This document shows positions 1-6,080 of a stretch of DNA of 15,712 nucleotides, one piece after another. The stretch covers positions 1-15,712 of the forward strand of contig USBB01000043.1 in assembly GCA_900552795.1 (NCBI GenBank), in the 5' to 3' direction. The notes beneath the pieces were generated by a model. The model had not been told where the DNA came from, did not search any database, and saw only the letters and a program-made list of their open reading frames with translations. Position 1 is the stretch's first letter; every line of letters starts with the position of its first letter. The position numbers and the translations under genes were made by a program. The DNA is from an uncultured Eubacterium sp. (GTDB taxonomy: Bacteria > Bacillota > Clostridia > Lachnospirales > Lachnospiraceae).

Positions 1-1
1 G

Positions 2-80
2 AAAACAAATAGCTGTAATGGCAGACGCAAATCTTAAATTTGCGTCGCCTCTTCGCAACAAGTCGCTCAGAAACGAGGAT
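2..80 (+). repeat. Repeat element copy 1 (hairpin plus Shine-Dalgarno leader)
   Basis: First of four copies of a dispersed element that begins AAAACAAATAGC, is followed within a few bases by ATGGCAGA, then a hairpin, then CCTCTTCGCAAC and a purine-rich Shine-Dalgarno end. The hairpin here is GACGCAAAT / ATTTGCGTC with a 5-nt loop. Its arms differ in sequence from the other copies but still pair perfectly. The element is 8 bp shorter in the hairpin than copies 3 and 4. Its end GAGGA lies four bases before the ATG of the next gene. The copy may extend left of the window. Seen directly; function unknown. Confidence 0.85.
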
Positions 81-83
81 TTT

Positions 84-788
84 ATGAAAGAAGAAACAAA
101 AAAAGAGAAAAAAAGCAAAATGCCGAAAGAGCAGAGAACTCCTTTTAAAGAATTGTCTTTTTCTGAAAAAGTCAGCTACATTTTCGGATATTATAAATAT
201 CATATGCTCGCAGCGGTAATTATCATTGTTGTAATATTCAGCTTTATAAATGCTTACCGCAGAAATAACTACAATAATGTCGGAACCTTTGCTGTCGTTG
301 ATGGTAAAATTACAGGTTATGATAGTGCAAGTGATGCTATAACCAAAGGATTCACCGAATATCTCGGAATTGACGGCAAAAAGGACAGAGTTCAGTTCAA
401 CTATAATTACTCACTTTTAGAAAAGCCTATGGATCAGGAGATATCTGTAACGATCAACAAAATTTATATACTGGCTTCAACAAATTCACTTGATGGTTAT
501 ATGGCTAACCGGGATTACATTGATTTCTTTTCAACAGATGCAGAACCGTTCCTTATGGATTTGAGAAAAATCCTCACACCTGAAGAGCTTGACAAAATAG
601 GTGAGAAAAATATAATCAACTACACCAAAGAAGACGGTACGATAATACCTATAGCAGTAGATTTAACTGATACCAAAATCAAAACACAGACTGACCTTTC
701 TATGGAAAGTCCATGCTACGGAGTTGTTGTCACTGCCCCGAACAAAGATAATGCCGTAAATTTCATAAAATATGCCTTTGAACTGTAA
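84..788 (+). CDS. Membrane-anchored protein with extracytoplasmic domain, function unknown
   Basis: The protein is 234 aa if it starts at the ATG at 84, which has GAGGA four bases upstream. An in-frame ATG at 18 would add 22 residues, but that stretch is the repeat element, so I prefer 84. The N-terminus is a short, highly charged Lys/Glu-rich cytoplasmic segment, then one hydrophobic helix (about residues 40-58, rich in Ile/Val), then about 170 soluble residues presumably outside the membrane. No catalytic motif is recognisable. The soluble part has the look of small exported proteins common as hypotheticals in clostridia. It has no plus-strand partner in the window and converges on a GNAT gene with a shared hairpin at the stop codons. 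The repeat element forms its entire visible 5' leader, so its expression probably depends on that RNA. Confidence 0.7.
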   Translation: MKEETKKEKKSKMPKEQRTPFKELSFSEKVSYIFGYYKYHMLAAVIIIVVIFSFINAYRRNNYNNVGTFAVVDGKITGYDSASDAITKGFTEYLGIDGKKDRVQFNYNYSLLEKPMDQEISVTINKIYILASTNSLDGYMANRDYIDFFSTDAEPFLMDLRKILTPEELDKIGEKNIINYTKEDGTIIPIAVDLTDTKIKTQTDLSMESPCYGVVVTAPNKDNAVNFIKYAFEL

Positions 789-807
789 TCTTTATAAAAT
801 TACAGTT
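781..807. terminator. Shared hairpin between convergent genes
   Basis: AACTGTAAT and ATTACAGTT form a 9-bp stem around a 9-nt loop. Each arm contains the stop codon of one of the two convergent genes. Only a short T-run (TTTT) follows on the plus strand, so termination strength is uncertain. Confidence 0.5.
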
Positions 808-1705
808 TTGCGCCATAATTTATATACACATCCATTCCGTCCACATCGCCGACAAAAAGCTCAAATCCAAGCTTTCTGCAAAGTGCTGCGGACGGTTTGT
901 TGTCTATATGGGTACACAAAAAAAGTTTATCGATGCCAAGATTTCTAAAAGCGTAATCCATGACAGCTTTTGCAGCCTCGTAGCCATATCCCTTACGCTG
1001 CCATTTTGAGCCTATAAGATAACCTAATTCCTGCCTCATAACTCCGTCAATCTCACGATTTTCTATACCTGCTCTCCCCACAATTTCACCGCTTCTTTTG
1101 TCAAATACAAGCCACAATCCATACATAAAAAAGCCATACATACTTTTAATGTAATTTCTTGTAAATTCAAGCTCTTCTTCATATTCATACAATGGCTCTA
1201 TATACGGACAACCTTTAAGCGTATCGTACAGTTTATACATATCATCTAAATCGTTTACCGTCATCTCTCTTATAATGAGATTATCTGTCTCACATATCTT
1301 TAAAGGAGTAGCACTGATTCTTGCATACACAAGTCTGAGATACCAAACAGGTATATCTTGTATATCCTCAAGCACAAATCTAACCCTGCCTCTATAATCT
1401 GCCCCATACCCGACACAAAACCAGCCATTTACAATGTCAGCCTCAATATAACTGTCTGTTATCACAAGTGAGTCTTTTTTATCAGATCCCTCATATTTAA
1501 CACCTGCATTATTTAACCCTACACTGCCTGCCGCATTTTCATTGACACTTTCACAATATACGCCGCCATCACAAACACAAATACTATCAAAATCAGCTTC
1601 CCTGACAGCTACAATCCCCTCTGCCGCCGCATTTTTCTTAAATTCATCAAAGCTTTCATCTGTTATATTTTCCCAAGATGCACAAATAATAATTTTGTTA
1701 AGCAT
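800..1705 (-). CDS. GNAT family N-acetyltransferase with extra N-terminal domain
   Basis: The protein is 301 aa from the ATG at 1705, chosen because GGGAGTGG lies three bases upstream; an ATG at 1726 would add seven residues with no ribosome binding site. The C-terminal half (about residue 144 on) reads as a RimJ/RimL-type GNAT: LIIREMTVNDLDDMYKLY opens the fold, ELGYLIGSKWQRKGYGYEA matches the acetyl-CoA pyrophosphate-binding loop (R/Q-x-x-G-x-G/A), and NKPSAALCRKLGF is the usual end motif. The N-terminal ~140 residues are a separate domain containing SLVITDSYIEADI and GWFCVGYGAD; I suspect a HAD-like or Rossmann-type module found in some clostridial acetyltransferases, without certainty. 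The acceptor substrate cannot be told. It stands alone, divergent from the cyclophilin gene. Confidence 0.85.
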   Translation of the reverse strand: MLNKIIICASWENITDESFDEFKKNAAAEGIVAVREADFDSICVCDGGVYCESVNENAAGSVGLNNAGVKYEGSDKKDSLVITDSYIEADIVNGWFCVGYGADYRGRVRFVLEDIQDIPVWYLRLVYARISATPLKICETDNLIIREMTVNDLDDMYKLYDTLKGCPYIEPLYEYEEELEFTRNYIKSMYGFFMYGLWLVFDKRSGEIVGRAGIENREIDGVMRQELGYLIGSKWQRKGYGYEAAKAVMDYAFRNLGIDKLFLCTHIDNKPSAALCRKLGFELFVGDVDGMDVYINYGAKL

Positions 1706-1719
1706 AAACCCACTCCCGA

Positions 1720-1748
1720 TTGACATTTCTAAATTCTATATATACAAT
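1720..1748 (+). promoter_or_regulatory. Sigma-A type promoter of the cyclophilin gene
   Basis: TTGACA at 1720-1725 and TACAAT at 1743-1748 are separated by 17 bp. The predicted start is near 1755, giving a leader of about 30 nt. The promoter overlaps the upstream region of the divergent acetyltransferase gene. Confidence 0.75.
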
Positions 1749-1785
1749 ATCATTATTCTTAAAATGATGAAAGGAACAATTTATA

Positions 1786-2310
1786 ATGGCAAATCAAAAT
1801 CCTACAGTTACATTTACAATGGAAAACGGTGACGTTATGGTTGCAGAGCTTTATCCTGAAATCGCACCTAACACAGTTAATAATTTTATAAGTCTTGTTA
1901 AAAAAGGTTTTTATGACGGTTTAATTTTCCACAGAGTCATTGCAGGCTTCATGATTCAGGGCGGAGACCCTGAGGGAACAGGTATGGGAGGTCCTGGATA
2001 TTCAATTAAAGGTGAATTTTCACACAATGGATTTGAAAATAACTTAAAGCACACTAAAGGCGTTCTCTCAATGGCACGTTCAATGCACCCTGACTCTGCC
2101 GGCTCACAATTCTTTATAATGCACGAAAATGCACCTCACCTTGACGGTGAATACGCAGCTTTCGGTAAGCTCACACAGGGCCTTGATGTTCTCGATAAAA
2201 TTGCAGTAATCGGTACAGACTGGAATGACAGACCTGTTGTTCCTCAGGTTTTAAAGACTGTCACAGTTGATACATTTGGAGTTGACTACGACGAACCTGA
2301 AACAGTATAA
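1786..2310 (+). CDS. Cyclophilin-type peptidyl-prolyl cis-trans isomerase
   Basis: The protein is 174 aa and catalyses cis-trans isomerisation of proline peptide bonds during folding. It has no signal peptide, so it should be cytoplasmic. The cyclophilin core is clear: FHRVIAGFMIQGGDP (residues 48-62, with active-site Arg50, Phe55 and Gln58), GVLSMAR (92-98) and SAGSQFFIM (104-112, with Gln108 and Phe110). The position of the human Trp121 contact falls in PHLDGEYAAFG and is not Trp, as in many small bacterial forms with low cyclosporin affinity. AAAGGA lies upstream of the ATG. It is preceded by a clean promoter and followed by a strong terminator, so it is a single-gene unit. The length is normal for the short bacterial class. 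Confidence 0.95.
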   Translation: MANQNPTVTFTMENGDVMVAELYPEIAPNTVNNFISLVKKGFYDGLIFHRVIAGFMIQGGDPEGTGMGGPGYSIKGEFSHNGFENNLKHTKGVLSMARSMHPDSAGSQFFIMHENAPHLDGEYAAFGKLTQGLDVLDKIAVIGTDWNDRPVVPQVLKTVTVDTFGVDYDEPETV

Positions 2311-2319
2311 GATTACAGT

Positions 2320-2386
2320 AAAAATCTAAAAGCACTCCCAAAATGTCATATCAACTTATAAATGACATTTGAGAGTGCATTTTTAT
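2320..2386. terminator. Bidirectional intrinsic terminator
   Basis: A long stem pairs GCACTC (2332 on) with GAGTGC, and inside it AAATGTCAT with ATGACATTT, with one mismatch and one bulge. On the plus strand it is followed by ATTTTTATAT, ending the isomerase transcript. On the minus strand it is followed by TTTTAGATTTTT, ending the transcript of the 120-aa membrane protein. Confidence 0.85.
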
Positions 2387-2410
2387 ATGTATTACATTGT
2401 ACTATGTGTA

Positions 2411-2773
2411 TTATTTTATCAGCATTTTAGGGCCTTTTATCATATGTGAAGCCCTGTCATATACAATATCCCCCATAAAAAGCCTTTTATATCTGCCAAG
2501 TTTTCCTACAAGCATTTTGTCACAGGACGTTATATCGGCGTTATTTCGGTTCATAATTGCCAGTGCTTCCTGTTCCGACATGCTATTTACTTCATCTTTA
2601 AACAGATATACCATTATCAGTCCGAGCAGCACATTAATAACAATATCTCCGGCTATCTCTGCAAATACAAGATTATAATCATGCGGATTTATGAGATATA
2701 TTATCACTTCAACAAATACACCTATGATTGTGCATAAAATAAAAGTTCTAAGAAATATGGTACTCCTTTTCAT
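2411..2773 (-). CDS. Small two-helix membrane protein, candidate immunity or partner protein
   Basis: I do not recognise this 120-aa protein. Two hydrophobic helices (about residues 8-27 and 37-58) are joined by a short loop, and the remaining ~60 residues are charged and probably cytoplasmic. GGGGA and AGAGG lie just upstream of the ATG. It starts 64 nt after the stop of the double-glycine peptide gene, on the same strand, with no convincing terminator between and a shared terminator after it, so the two are probably co-transcribed. A small membrane protein directly behind a bacteriocin-like gene is the usual position of an immunity protein, but that role is inferred from position only. Sequence alone does not exclude an unrelated membrane protein with its own promoter. 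Confidence 0.65.
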   Translation of the reverse strand: MKRSTIFLRTFILCTIIGVFVEVIIYLINPHDYNLVFAEIAGDIVINVLLGLIMVYLFKDEVNSMSEQEALAIMNRNNADITSCDKMLVGKLGRYKRLFMGDIVYDRASHMIKGPKMLIK

Positions 2774-2837
2774 ACCTCTGCCATTCCCCTTTACAATTAT
2801 ACATATAATGAAATAAACATTTATTATTTATCAATAA

Positions 2838-3068
2838 TTAAAATGGTAAAAATGCACCTTTGATGCCATTTTTCAAAGCCCACTTTGCTGATGTTTTCCA
2901 AATATCGGAACTATCATTAGTATATGTACTTTTAATGGCTCCTACTAACATACCCATTCCAGCACCTACTACTACTCCAAGCGCTGCTCCTCCCACTGCA
3001 CCACCATTAATATCATTTTTTTCATTAAGCGAAAGTTCGCAAAACTCATTATTTGAAACAATTCCCAT
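2838..3068 (-). CDS. Double-glycine leader peptide, class II bacteriocin-like
   Basis: A 76-aa precursor. Residues 1-23 form a double-glycine leader: ELSLNEKNDINGG fits the consensus of Leu, Glu and Ile spaced before GG, the signal cleaved by C39 peptidase ABC exporters. The predicted mature part is 53 aa without cysteine. It begins with a Gly/Ala/Val-rich hydrophobic stretch (AVGGAALGVVVGAGMGML) with GxxxG spacing as in pore-forming class IIb bacteriocins, then a more polar tail with two Trp. The Shine-Dalgarno AGGAGGAG is seven bases before the ATG. No C39 exporter is in the window, so export would depend on a transporter elsewhere. The gene lies downstream of a c-di-GMP-I riboswitch and ahead of a small membrane protein. 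It could be a bacteriocin or a peptide signal; I cannot separate these. Confidence 0.75.
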   Translation of the reverse strand: MGIVSNNEFCELSLNEKNDINGGAVGGAALGVVVGAGMGMLVGAIKSTYTNDSSDIWKTSAKWALKNGIKGAFLPF

Positions 3069-3105
3069 GTTGTTTCTCCTCCTAATTATTATATATTTTT
3101 CTTTA

Positions 3106-3156
3106 CACCTATAAGAAAAAGCTATATAATTTTACCCGGGTACTTTTTCATAGGTG
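3106..3156 (-). ncRNA. Long hairpin in the leader of the double-glycine peptide
   Basis: On the minus strand CACCTATGAAAAAG pairs with CTTTTTCTTATAGGTG, giving about 14 bp with a two-base bulge. The loop contains the palindrome TACCCGGGTA (3133-3142). No U-tract follows, so it is not a simple terminator. It ends about 22 nt upstream of the Shine-Dalgarno. Role unknown. Confidence 0.6.
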
Positions 3157-3167
3157 CTTTCGTTTGA

Positions 3168-3199
3168 ACTCTGATGGCTTTTACAACATTTATCAGAGT
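3168..3199 (-). ncRNA. Second leader hairpin
   Basis: ACTCTGAT and ATCAGAGT form an 8-bp stem with a 16-nt loop, between the riboswitch terminator and the long hairpin. It has no U-tract after it on the minus strand. Confidence 0.5.
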
Positions 3200-3266
3200 C
3201 CTTTTCATATAAAGTATCTTTACTATATGAGCAAGATACAATATATCATAAATCGGCTTTATAAAT

Positions 3267-3296
3267 AAAAAAAAGCTGCAACATATATGTTGCAGC
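3267..3296 (-). terminator. Riboswitch expression-platform terminator
   Basis: GCTGCAACATATATGTTGCAGC without its ends, positions 3275-3296, is a perfect 22-nt palindrome (arms GCTGCAACATA / TATGTTGCAGC) followed on the minus strand by eight U. Its first bases (GCTGC) are also the 3' edge of the c-di-GMP aptamer. Aptamer closure and terminator formation therefore compete for the same bases. Confidence 0.85.
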
Positions 3297-3366
3297 CGAA
3301 CTATCATAGAATTATCTCCGTAGACTTCAAGCTTTGCGTCCTTACATTTCTGTAAGTTTGCTATAT
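3292..3366 (-). promoter_or_regulatory. Cyclic di-GMP-I (GEMM-I) riboswitch aptamer
   Basis: Reading the minus strand, the conserved GEMM-I core is present in order: GCAAAC, a stem CTTACA / TGTAAG capped by a GAAA tetraloop, GGACGCAAAGC, GTCTACGG, then ATGATAG and GGCTGC. The GAAA tetraloop followed by GGACGCAAAGC is diagnostic of this aptamer class, which binds the second messenger c-di-GMP. A short closing stem AGC / GCT joins the ends. A TTGACA promoter places the transcript start at its 5' edge, and a terminator follows without a gap. The next gene on the strand is the double-glycine peptide, about 200 nt downstream. Because the 3' strand of the aptamer overlaps the terminator arm, I predict that ligand favours read-through; this polarity is inference. 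Confidence 0.9.
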
Positions 3367-3370
3367 ATAG

Positions 3371-3399
3371 TATATATAATATTTTTCATCGTTTGTCAA
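3371..3399 (-). promoter_or_regulatory. Promoter of the riboswitch transcript
   Basis: On the minus strand TTGACA (3399-3394) is followed after 17 bp by TATATA (3376-3371), with an alternative TATACT two bases further on. The start would fall at about 3364, exactly at the 5' edge of the aptamer. Confidence 0.8.
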
Positions 3400-3425
3400 C
3401 TATTTTTTCATAAATACTAATCTTT

Positions 3426-4235
3426 TTAGAAATGTCCGCCGGAGCTTCCTGAGTTGCCGCCCCCTCCTCCACCGCTGCTTCCGCTGCTGCTGCGTTCTAT
3501 CCTGCGAGTTACTACAGTTGTATTAATAAATGTATCCTGTCTTTGATGTACTTTAAAGTCATTTCCGGAATAATTTCTTGCATTTACGGTAATTTTAGCT
3601 TTCGCAGAGCTTCTCATAATAAGTATTATTACCAGTGTCACTAACGCTGCTATAACTATTTTTATAGGAAGCTTATATGTAAGACGATAAAATATATTTG
3701 TATTCATATATCTTTCAACGCCCTTTATATACTTCTTGCAGCCTTCAAAATAATCTCCGTCAGCAAGCTTTTTCTCTGCCTTTTCCCTTATACCATCAAG
3801 CTGGGACTGGCTTATATCCGATTTCGCATTGCCTGATGTAACTATTCTGTCAGCTCTCGACACCATATCTATGGCAAAAACTATTGCATCGGAAGTTGTA
3901 CTCTGTCCGTTATATCCGTAATCACTGTTTATAATGCTTCGTATATGATTGTCAAGTACACTGTAATCCTTACCCGTCTTAAGCGTTATTATGACAATAT
4001 CGGTCTTGCAGCTTTCAGATTTTTTTGTACACATATTCTGCAAATACTCTTCCTCGTCATCCGTAAGAATATCCGCATCATCTATGACGTAATCCTTTCC
4101 GGCTGTTCCTGCAGTTTTGATATCTTCTGCCTTAACAGATACAGGCATACACACAGTTATCATAAAGAATAAGACAGCTAGCGCTTTAGCAAACAATTTA
4201 TATCTGTTAAATACATTGTATTTATATCTTCTCAT
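3426..4235 (-). CDS. TPM-domain membrane protein with Gly/Ser-rich tail
   Basis: The protein is 269 aa from the ATG at 4235, which overlaps the stop of the preceding gene (ATGA); a longer frame from 4298 lies inside that gene and is unlikely. The N-terminus is a signal peptide (KLFAKALAVLFFMITVCM, ending near VKAED). A TPM domain (about residues 45-175, starting YVIDDADILTDDEEEYL) faces outside, with VITSGNAKSD-like features near its middle. One transmembrane helix (around PIKIVIAALVTLVIILIM) is followed by a basic segment and a tail of Ser and Gly ending GSSGGHF. TPM proteins are associated with membrane quality control and, in some plants, phosphatase activity; the bacterial role is poorly defined. 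It is coupled to the zinc-ribbon membrane protein upstream, a common pairing in Firmicutes. Confidence 0.85.
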   Translation of the reverse strand: MRRYKYNVFNRYKLFAKALAVLFFMITVCMPVSVKAEDIKTAGTAGKDYVIDDADILTDDEEEYLQNMCTKKSESCKTDIVIITLKTGKDYSVLDNHIRSIINSDYGYNGQSTTSDAIVFAIDMVSRADRIVTSGNAKSDISQSQLDGIREKAEKKLADGDYFEGCKKYIKGVERYMNTNIFYRLTYKLPIKIVIAALVTLVIILIMRSSAKAKITVNARNYSGNDFKVHQRQDTFINTTVVTRRIERSSSGSSGGGGGGNSGSSGGHF

Positions 4236-5320
4236 ACAAATATCAAGCCTCCCATCATAGCAGCAATAAGCGCTACAACAAATATAGCGATACTCCACAC
4301 AACCGTTTTAGCTCCGCTTATCGGTCTGTCTGCCACAATTTTTCCGGTCTGTCCGTTCATCATAAAATGAAAATCTTTATCTTTATACCTGCAATTAAGC
4401 ACCCATACAGGCATAAGCACATAATCACACTTTGTGTTGACTTTTCTTATCATATTACTGATTACATTTACACTGCTGTATCCCACAATAGTGCTTTTTG
4501 TAATATCTGTTATATAACGCTCAACTCTCTCATCTGCACGTTTCTGCATCTGCTCATGCGTATAATTATATCTTTCTGAAAGATATCCTGAAAGATAAGG
4601 CATCTCAAAAGGTACAAAGCCTCTGTAATCATACGGTTCCATTTTATCCATTGCATCATCATTCATCTTTTCTGACGCATCTGCAGGTATCCCATGAAAA
4701 TCATTCTCCACATCTCTGTAAACATGAAAATGGTCTGTATAAATATATTCTGTATCACCACGCCTTGACGTTCTGACTCTCTGTGCTCTCGCTGTCATCC
4801 TTGATTCAGAATTGTAATCATAAAGCCAAAAAGGTACATACAGTCCCGAAATTTTTTCAATAGTACTTGTCTTTGCCAGTTCCGAAGGCGTAAGCGGTCC
4901 CTGCTTTACCCATTTCTTATATGCAGCCTTTGCATCATCTTTGCCTATACTAAACGGTATTATAAACTTAGGCTTATATGCCCCAGTAAGTCTGTCCTCT
5001 ACAAGCGATGGATTGCCGCAAAATGAGCAGATAACTGCTGATGTAAATTCATCAGACATCAGCTCTGCCCCGCAGCTGCTGCAATGATATACCTTTACAT
5101 TCATAGTTTCAGGTTCTTCATTCTGCACATCACTGTTTTGCTGCTGTTCCTTTTCCCATTCCTCTTGTTCTTTTTGCTGCTGTTGTTCAAATTCCCTCTG
5201 CTGCTGCATAAAATCATCTACGCTAACCTTATAGCCGCACTGTCCGCATCCAAGCATTCCGCTCTTGCTGTCAAAAACCATTGCAGCCCCGCACATGGGA
5301 CATTTGTAAGTTACCGGCAT
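4232..5320 (-). CDS. Zinc-ribbon membrane protein (TFIIB-type ribbon), partner of TPM protein
   Basis: The protein is 362 aa. Two zinc ribbons are visible: CPMCGAAM with CGQCGYK (residues 7-32), and CSSCGAEL with CSFCGNPS (about 80-105). Between them lies a Gln/Glu-rich stretch (QQQREFEQQQQKEQEEWEKE), probably coiled coil. A long central domain follows, with VPFWLYDY and VLMPVWVLNCRYKDKDFHFMMNGQTGKI, a layout typical of clostridial zinc-ribbon proteins annotated only as TFIIB-type. One C-terminal transmembrane helix (VVWSIAIFVVALIAAMMGG) anchors it with the bulk in the cytoplasm. AGGGAGGAAA precedes the ATG. It is not a transcription factor on this evidence. The ATGA overlap with the TPM gene indicates coupled translation and a joint role. 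Confidence 0.85.
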   Translation of the reverse strand: MPVTYKCPMCGAAMVFDSKSGMLGCGQCGYKVSVDDFMQQQREFEQQQQKEQEEWEKEQQQNSDVQNEEPETMNVKVYHCSSCGAELMSDEFTSAVICSFCGNPSLVEDRLTGAYKPKFIIPFSIGKDDAKAAYKKWVKQGPLTPSELAKTSTIEKISGLYVPFWLYDYNSESRMTARAQRVRTSRRGDTEYIYTDHFHVYRDVENDFHGIPADASEKMNDDAMDKMEPYDYRGFVPFEMPYLSGYLSERYNYTHEQMQKRADERVERYITDITKSTIVGYSSVNVISNMIRKVNTKCDYVLMPVWVLNCRYKDKDFHFMMNGQTGKIVADRPISGAKTVVWSIAIFVVALIAAMMGGLIFV

Positions 5321-5446
5321 TACTTTTCCTCCCTAATCTTATATACCTATTGCTATGTTTATTCGTTCATAAATTATTCACATATCATTCAATGTTTTTT
5401 TACATTATGCACATTATTTCTTCACTTTTTGTAAATATAATGAAAT

Positions 5447-5564
5447 CATAAAACAAAGACAGCTTACAAGTTACAAACTTTTTTTCATAATTTGAGTTGT
5501 TATAGTAAGTAAACAGCTCTCCTCCCTCTTTCATCGTCCACACCCCAGTGGACGATGTTTTTTT
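5447..5564 (+). ncRNA. Candidate small RNA with CU-rich anti-Shine-Dalgarno stretch
   Basis: No convincing gene lies on the plus strand here, yet a strong terminator ends at 5564. A TATAAT at 5436-5441 would start a transcript near 5447, although its -35 box is poor. The product would be about 118 nt: a stem-loop (CTTAC 5463-5467 with GTAAG 5505-5509, and an inner ACAA/TTGT pairing), a single-stranded CTCTCCTCCCTCTTTC at 5517-5532, then the terminator. The CU-rich run is complementary to AGGGAGGAGAG-type ribosome binding sites, as in trans-acting small RNAs of other Gram-positives. Existence and function are inferred. Confidence 0.4.
5532..5564 (+). terminator. Strong intrinsic terminator without an upstream gene
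   Basis: CATCGTCCAC and GTGGACGATG form a perfect 10-bp stem with a 6-nt loop, followed by seven T on the plus strand. The minus strand lacks a T-run, so the terminator acts on plus-strand RNA. Confidence 0.8.
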
Positions 5565-5629
5565 ATAGGATTAGGGTGTCAAAACACCCTAATTATGATT
5601 ACACGTATTGTTGCGTTGAAATCCTATAA
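5563..5629. repeat. Nested inverted repeats at the end of the 103-aa membrane protein gene
   Basis: TTATAGGATT (5563-5572) and AATCCTATAA (5620-5629) are perfect 10-bp inverted repeats. Inside lies a hairpin TTAGGGTGT / ACACCCTAA (5571-5592). The distal arm covers the stop codon of the minus-strand gene. It may act as an atypical terminator for that gene, though no T-run follows directly. Confidence 0.55.
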
Positions 5630-5935
5630 CAAGAAGAAAGAAACCACCAGAAGAACCACTCCTATTACCATAATTATCTTTCCAGCTTTTCTTTCTTTGA
5701 CATATTTTTCTTCAGTAAAATCTTTTCTGTCACGCTGGTCATAAAATAAATTCCACTGTTTCTTAGCTGTAGACTGCTTAACATATCCGACAAATATAAT
5801 CACTATTCCAAGAAGAAAGCACATAAATCCTATAAAAGGCCAATATGAATTTCCGACATGGCTTTCCGCGTCGTAGAAATCGACTGTATTTGCAGCTAAA
5901 ATAAAATTGTTAATACCTAATAATATACCTGTCAT
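5624..5935 (-). CDS. Small membrane protein, function unknown
   Basis: I do not recognise this 103-aa protein. The N-terminus is weakly hydrophobic, followed by a clear helix at about residues 33-51 (WPFIGFMCFLLGIVIIFVGY), a charged loop rich in Lys/Arg/Asp/Glu (residues 52-82) and a final helix that ends the protein (KIIMVIGVVLLVVSFFLL). The charged loop is probably cytoplasmic. GGGAGG lies eight bases before the ATG. A promoter with TATAAT at 5971-5966 (minus) and TTGTTT 18 bp upstream precedes it. It is monocistronic by position, divergent from the aldolase gene. No motif suggests a function. Confidence 0.7.
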   Translation of the reverse strand: MTGILLGINNFILAANTVDFYDAESHVGNSYWPFIGFMCFLLGIVIIFVGYVKQSTAKKQWNLFYDQRDRKDFTEEKYVKERKAGKIIMVIGVVLLVVSFFLL

Positions 5936-5965
5936 ATAGTATTCCTCCCTTTATTTATTGGCCCT

Positions 5966-5995
5966 ATTATACACCTTTCTATTACCAACAAACAA
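5966..5995 (-). promoter_or_regulatory. Promoter of the 103-aa membrane protein gene
   Basis: On the minus strand a perfect TATAAT (5971-5966) lies 18 bp after TTGTTT. The leader would be about 25 nt and contains GGGAGG at the usual distance from the start. Confidence 0.55.
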
Positions 5996-6080
5996 CAGAA
6001 TTTTATGCTTATAATTCATTTAAGTACTTTGTCTACTGCTCAACTTCCAAATATATCTTTTATTTTCATATATTTTGAGA

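Larger units (their letters stand above)
5321..5623. other. Intergenic stretch without a supported protein gene
   Basis: It holds the AGGGAGGAAA site of the zinc-ribbon gene at its low end, the candidate small RNA and plus-strand terminator in the middle, and an inverted-repeat structure next to the stop of the 103-aa membrane protein. A 44-codon minus-strand frame exists at 5400-5534 but has no ribosome binding site. I could not identify a clear promoter for the zinc-ribbon/TPM pair. Confidence 0.6.

Noticed and set aside
18..83. Longer N-terminus of the first membrane protein
   Set aside because: The extra 22 residues are repeat-element sequence, and the ATG at 84 has its own ribosome binding site.
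2397..2678. Plus-strand frames opposite the 120-aa protein and opposite other genes
   Set aside because: They are antisense shadows of better supported genes and lack ribosome binding sites.
3122..3307. Minus-strand 61-codon frame upstream of the double-glycine peptide
   Set aside because: Its ATG lies inside the c-di-GMP aptamer (in ATGATAG), it runs through the terminator and the leader hairpins, and it has no ribosome binding site.
3426..3520. Gly/Ser codon run at the end of the TPM gene as a phase-variable repeat
   Set aside because: The codons are mixed and imperfect, and a glycine-rich tail ending in GHF-type residues is usual for TPM proteins.
5400..5534. Minus-strand 44-codon frame in the gene-poor stretch
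   Set aside because: Its start codon is inside the terminator stem and has no ribosome binding site; the composition looks like chance.
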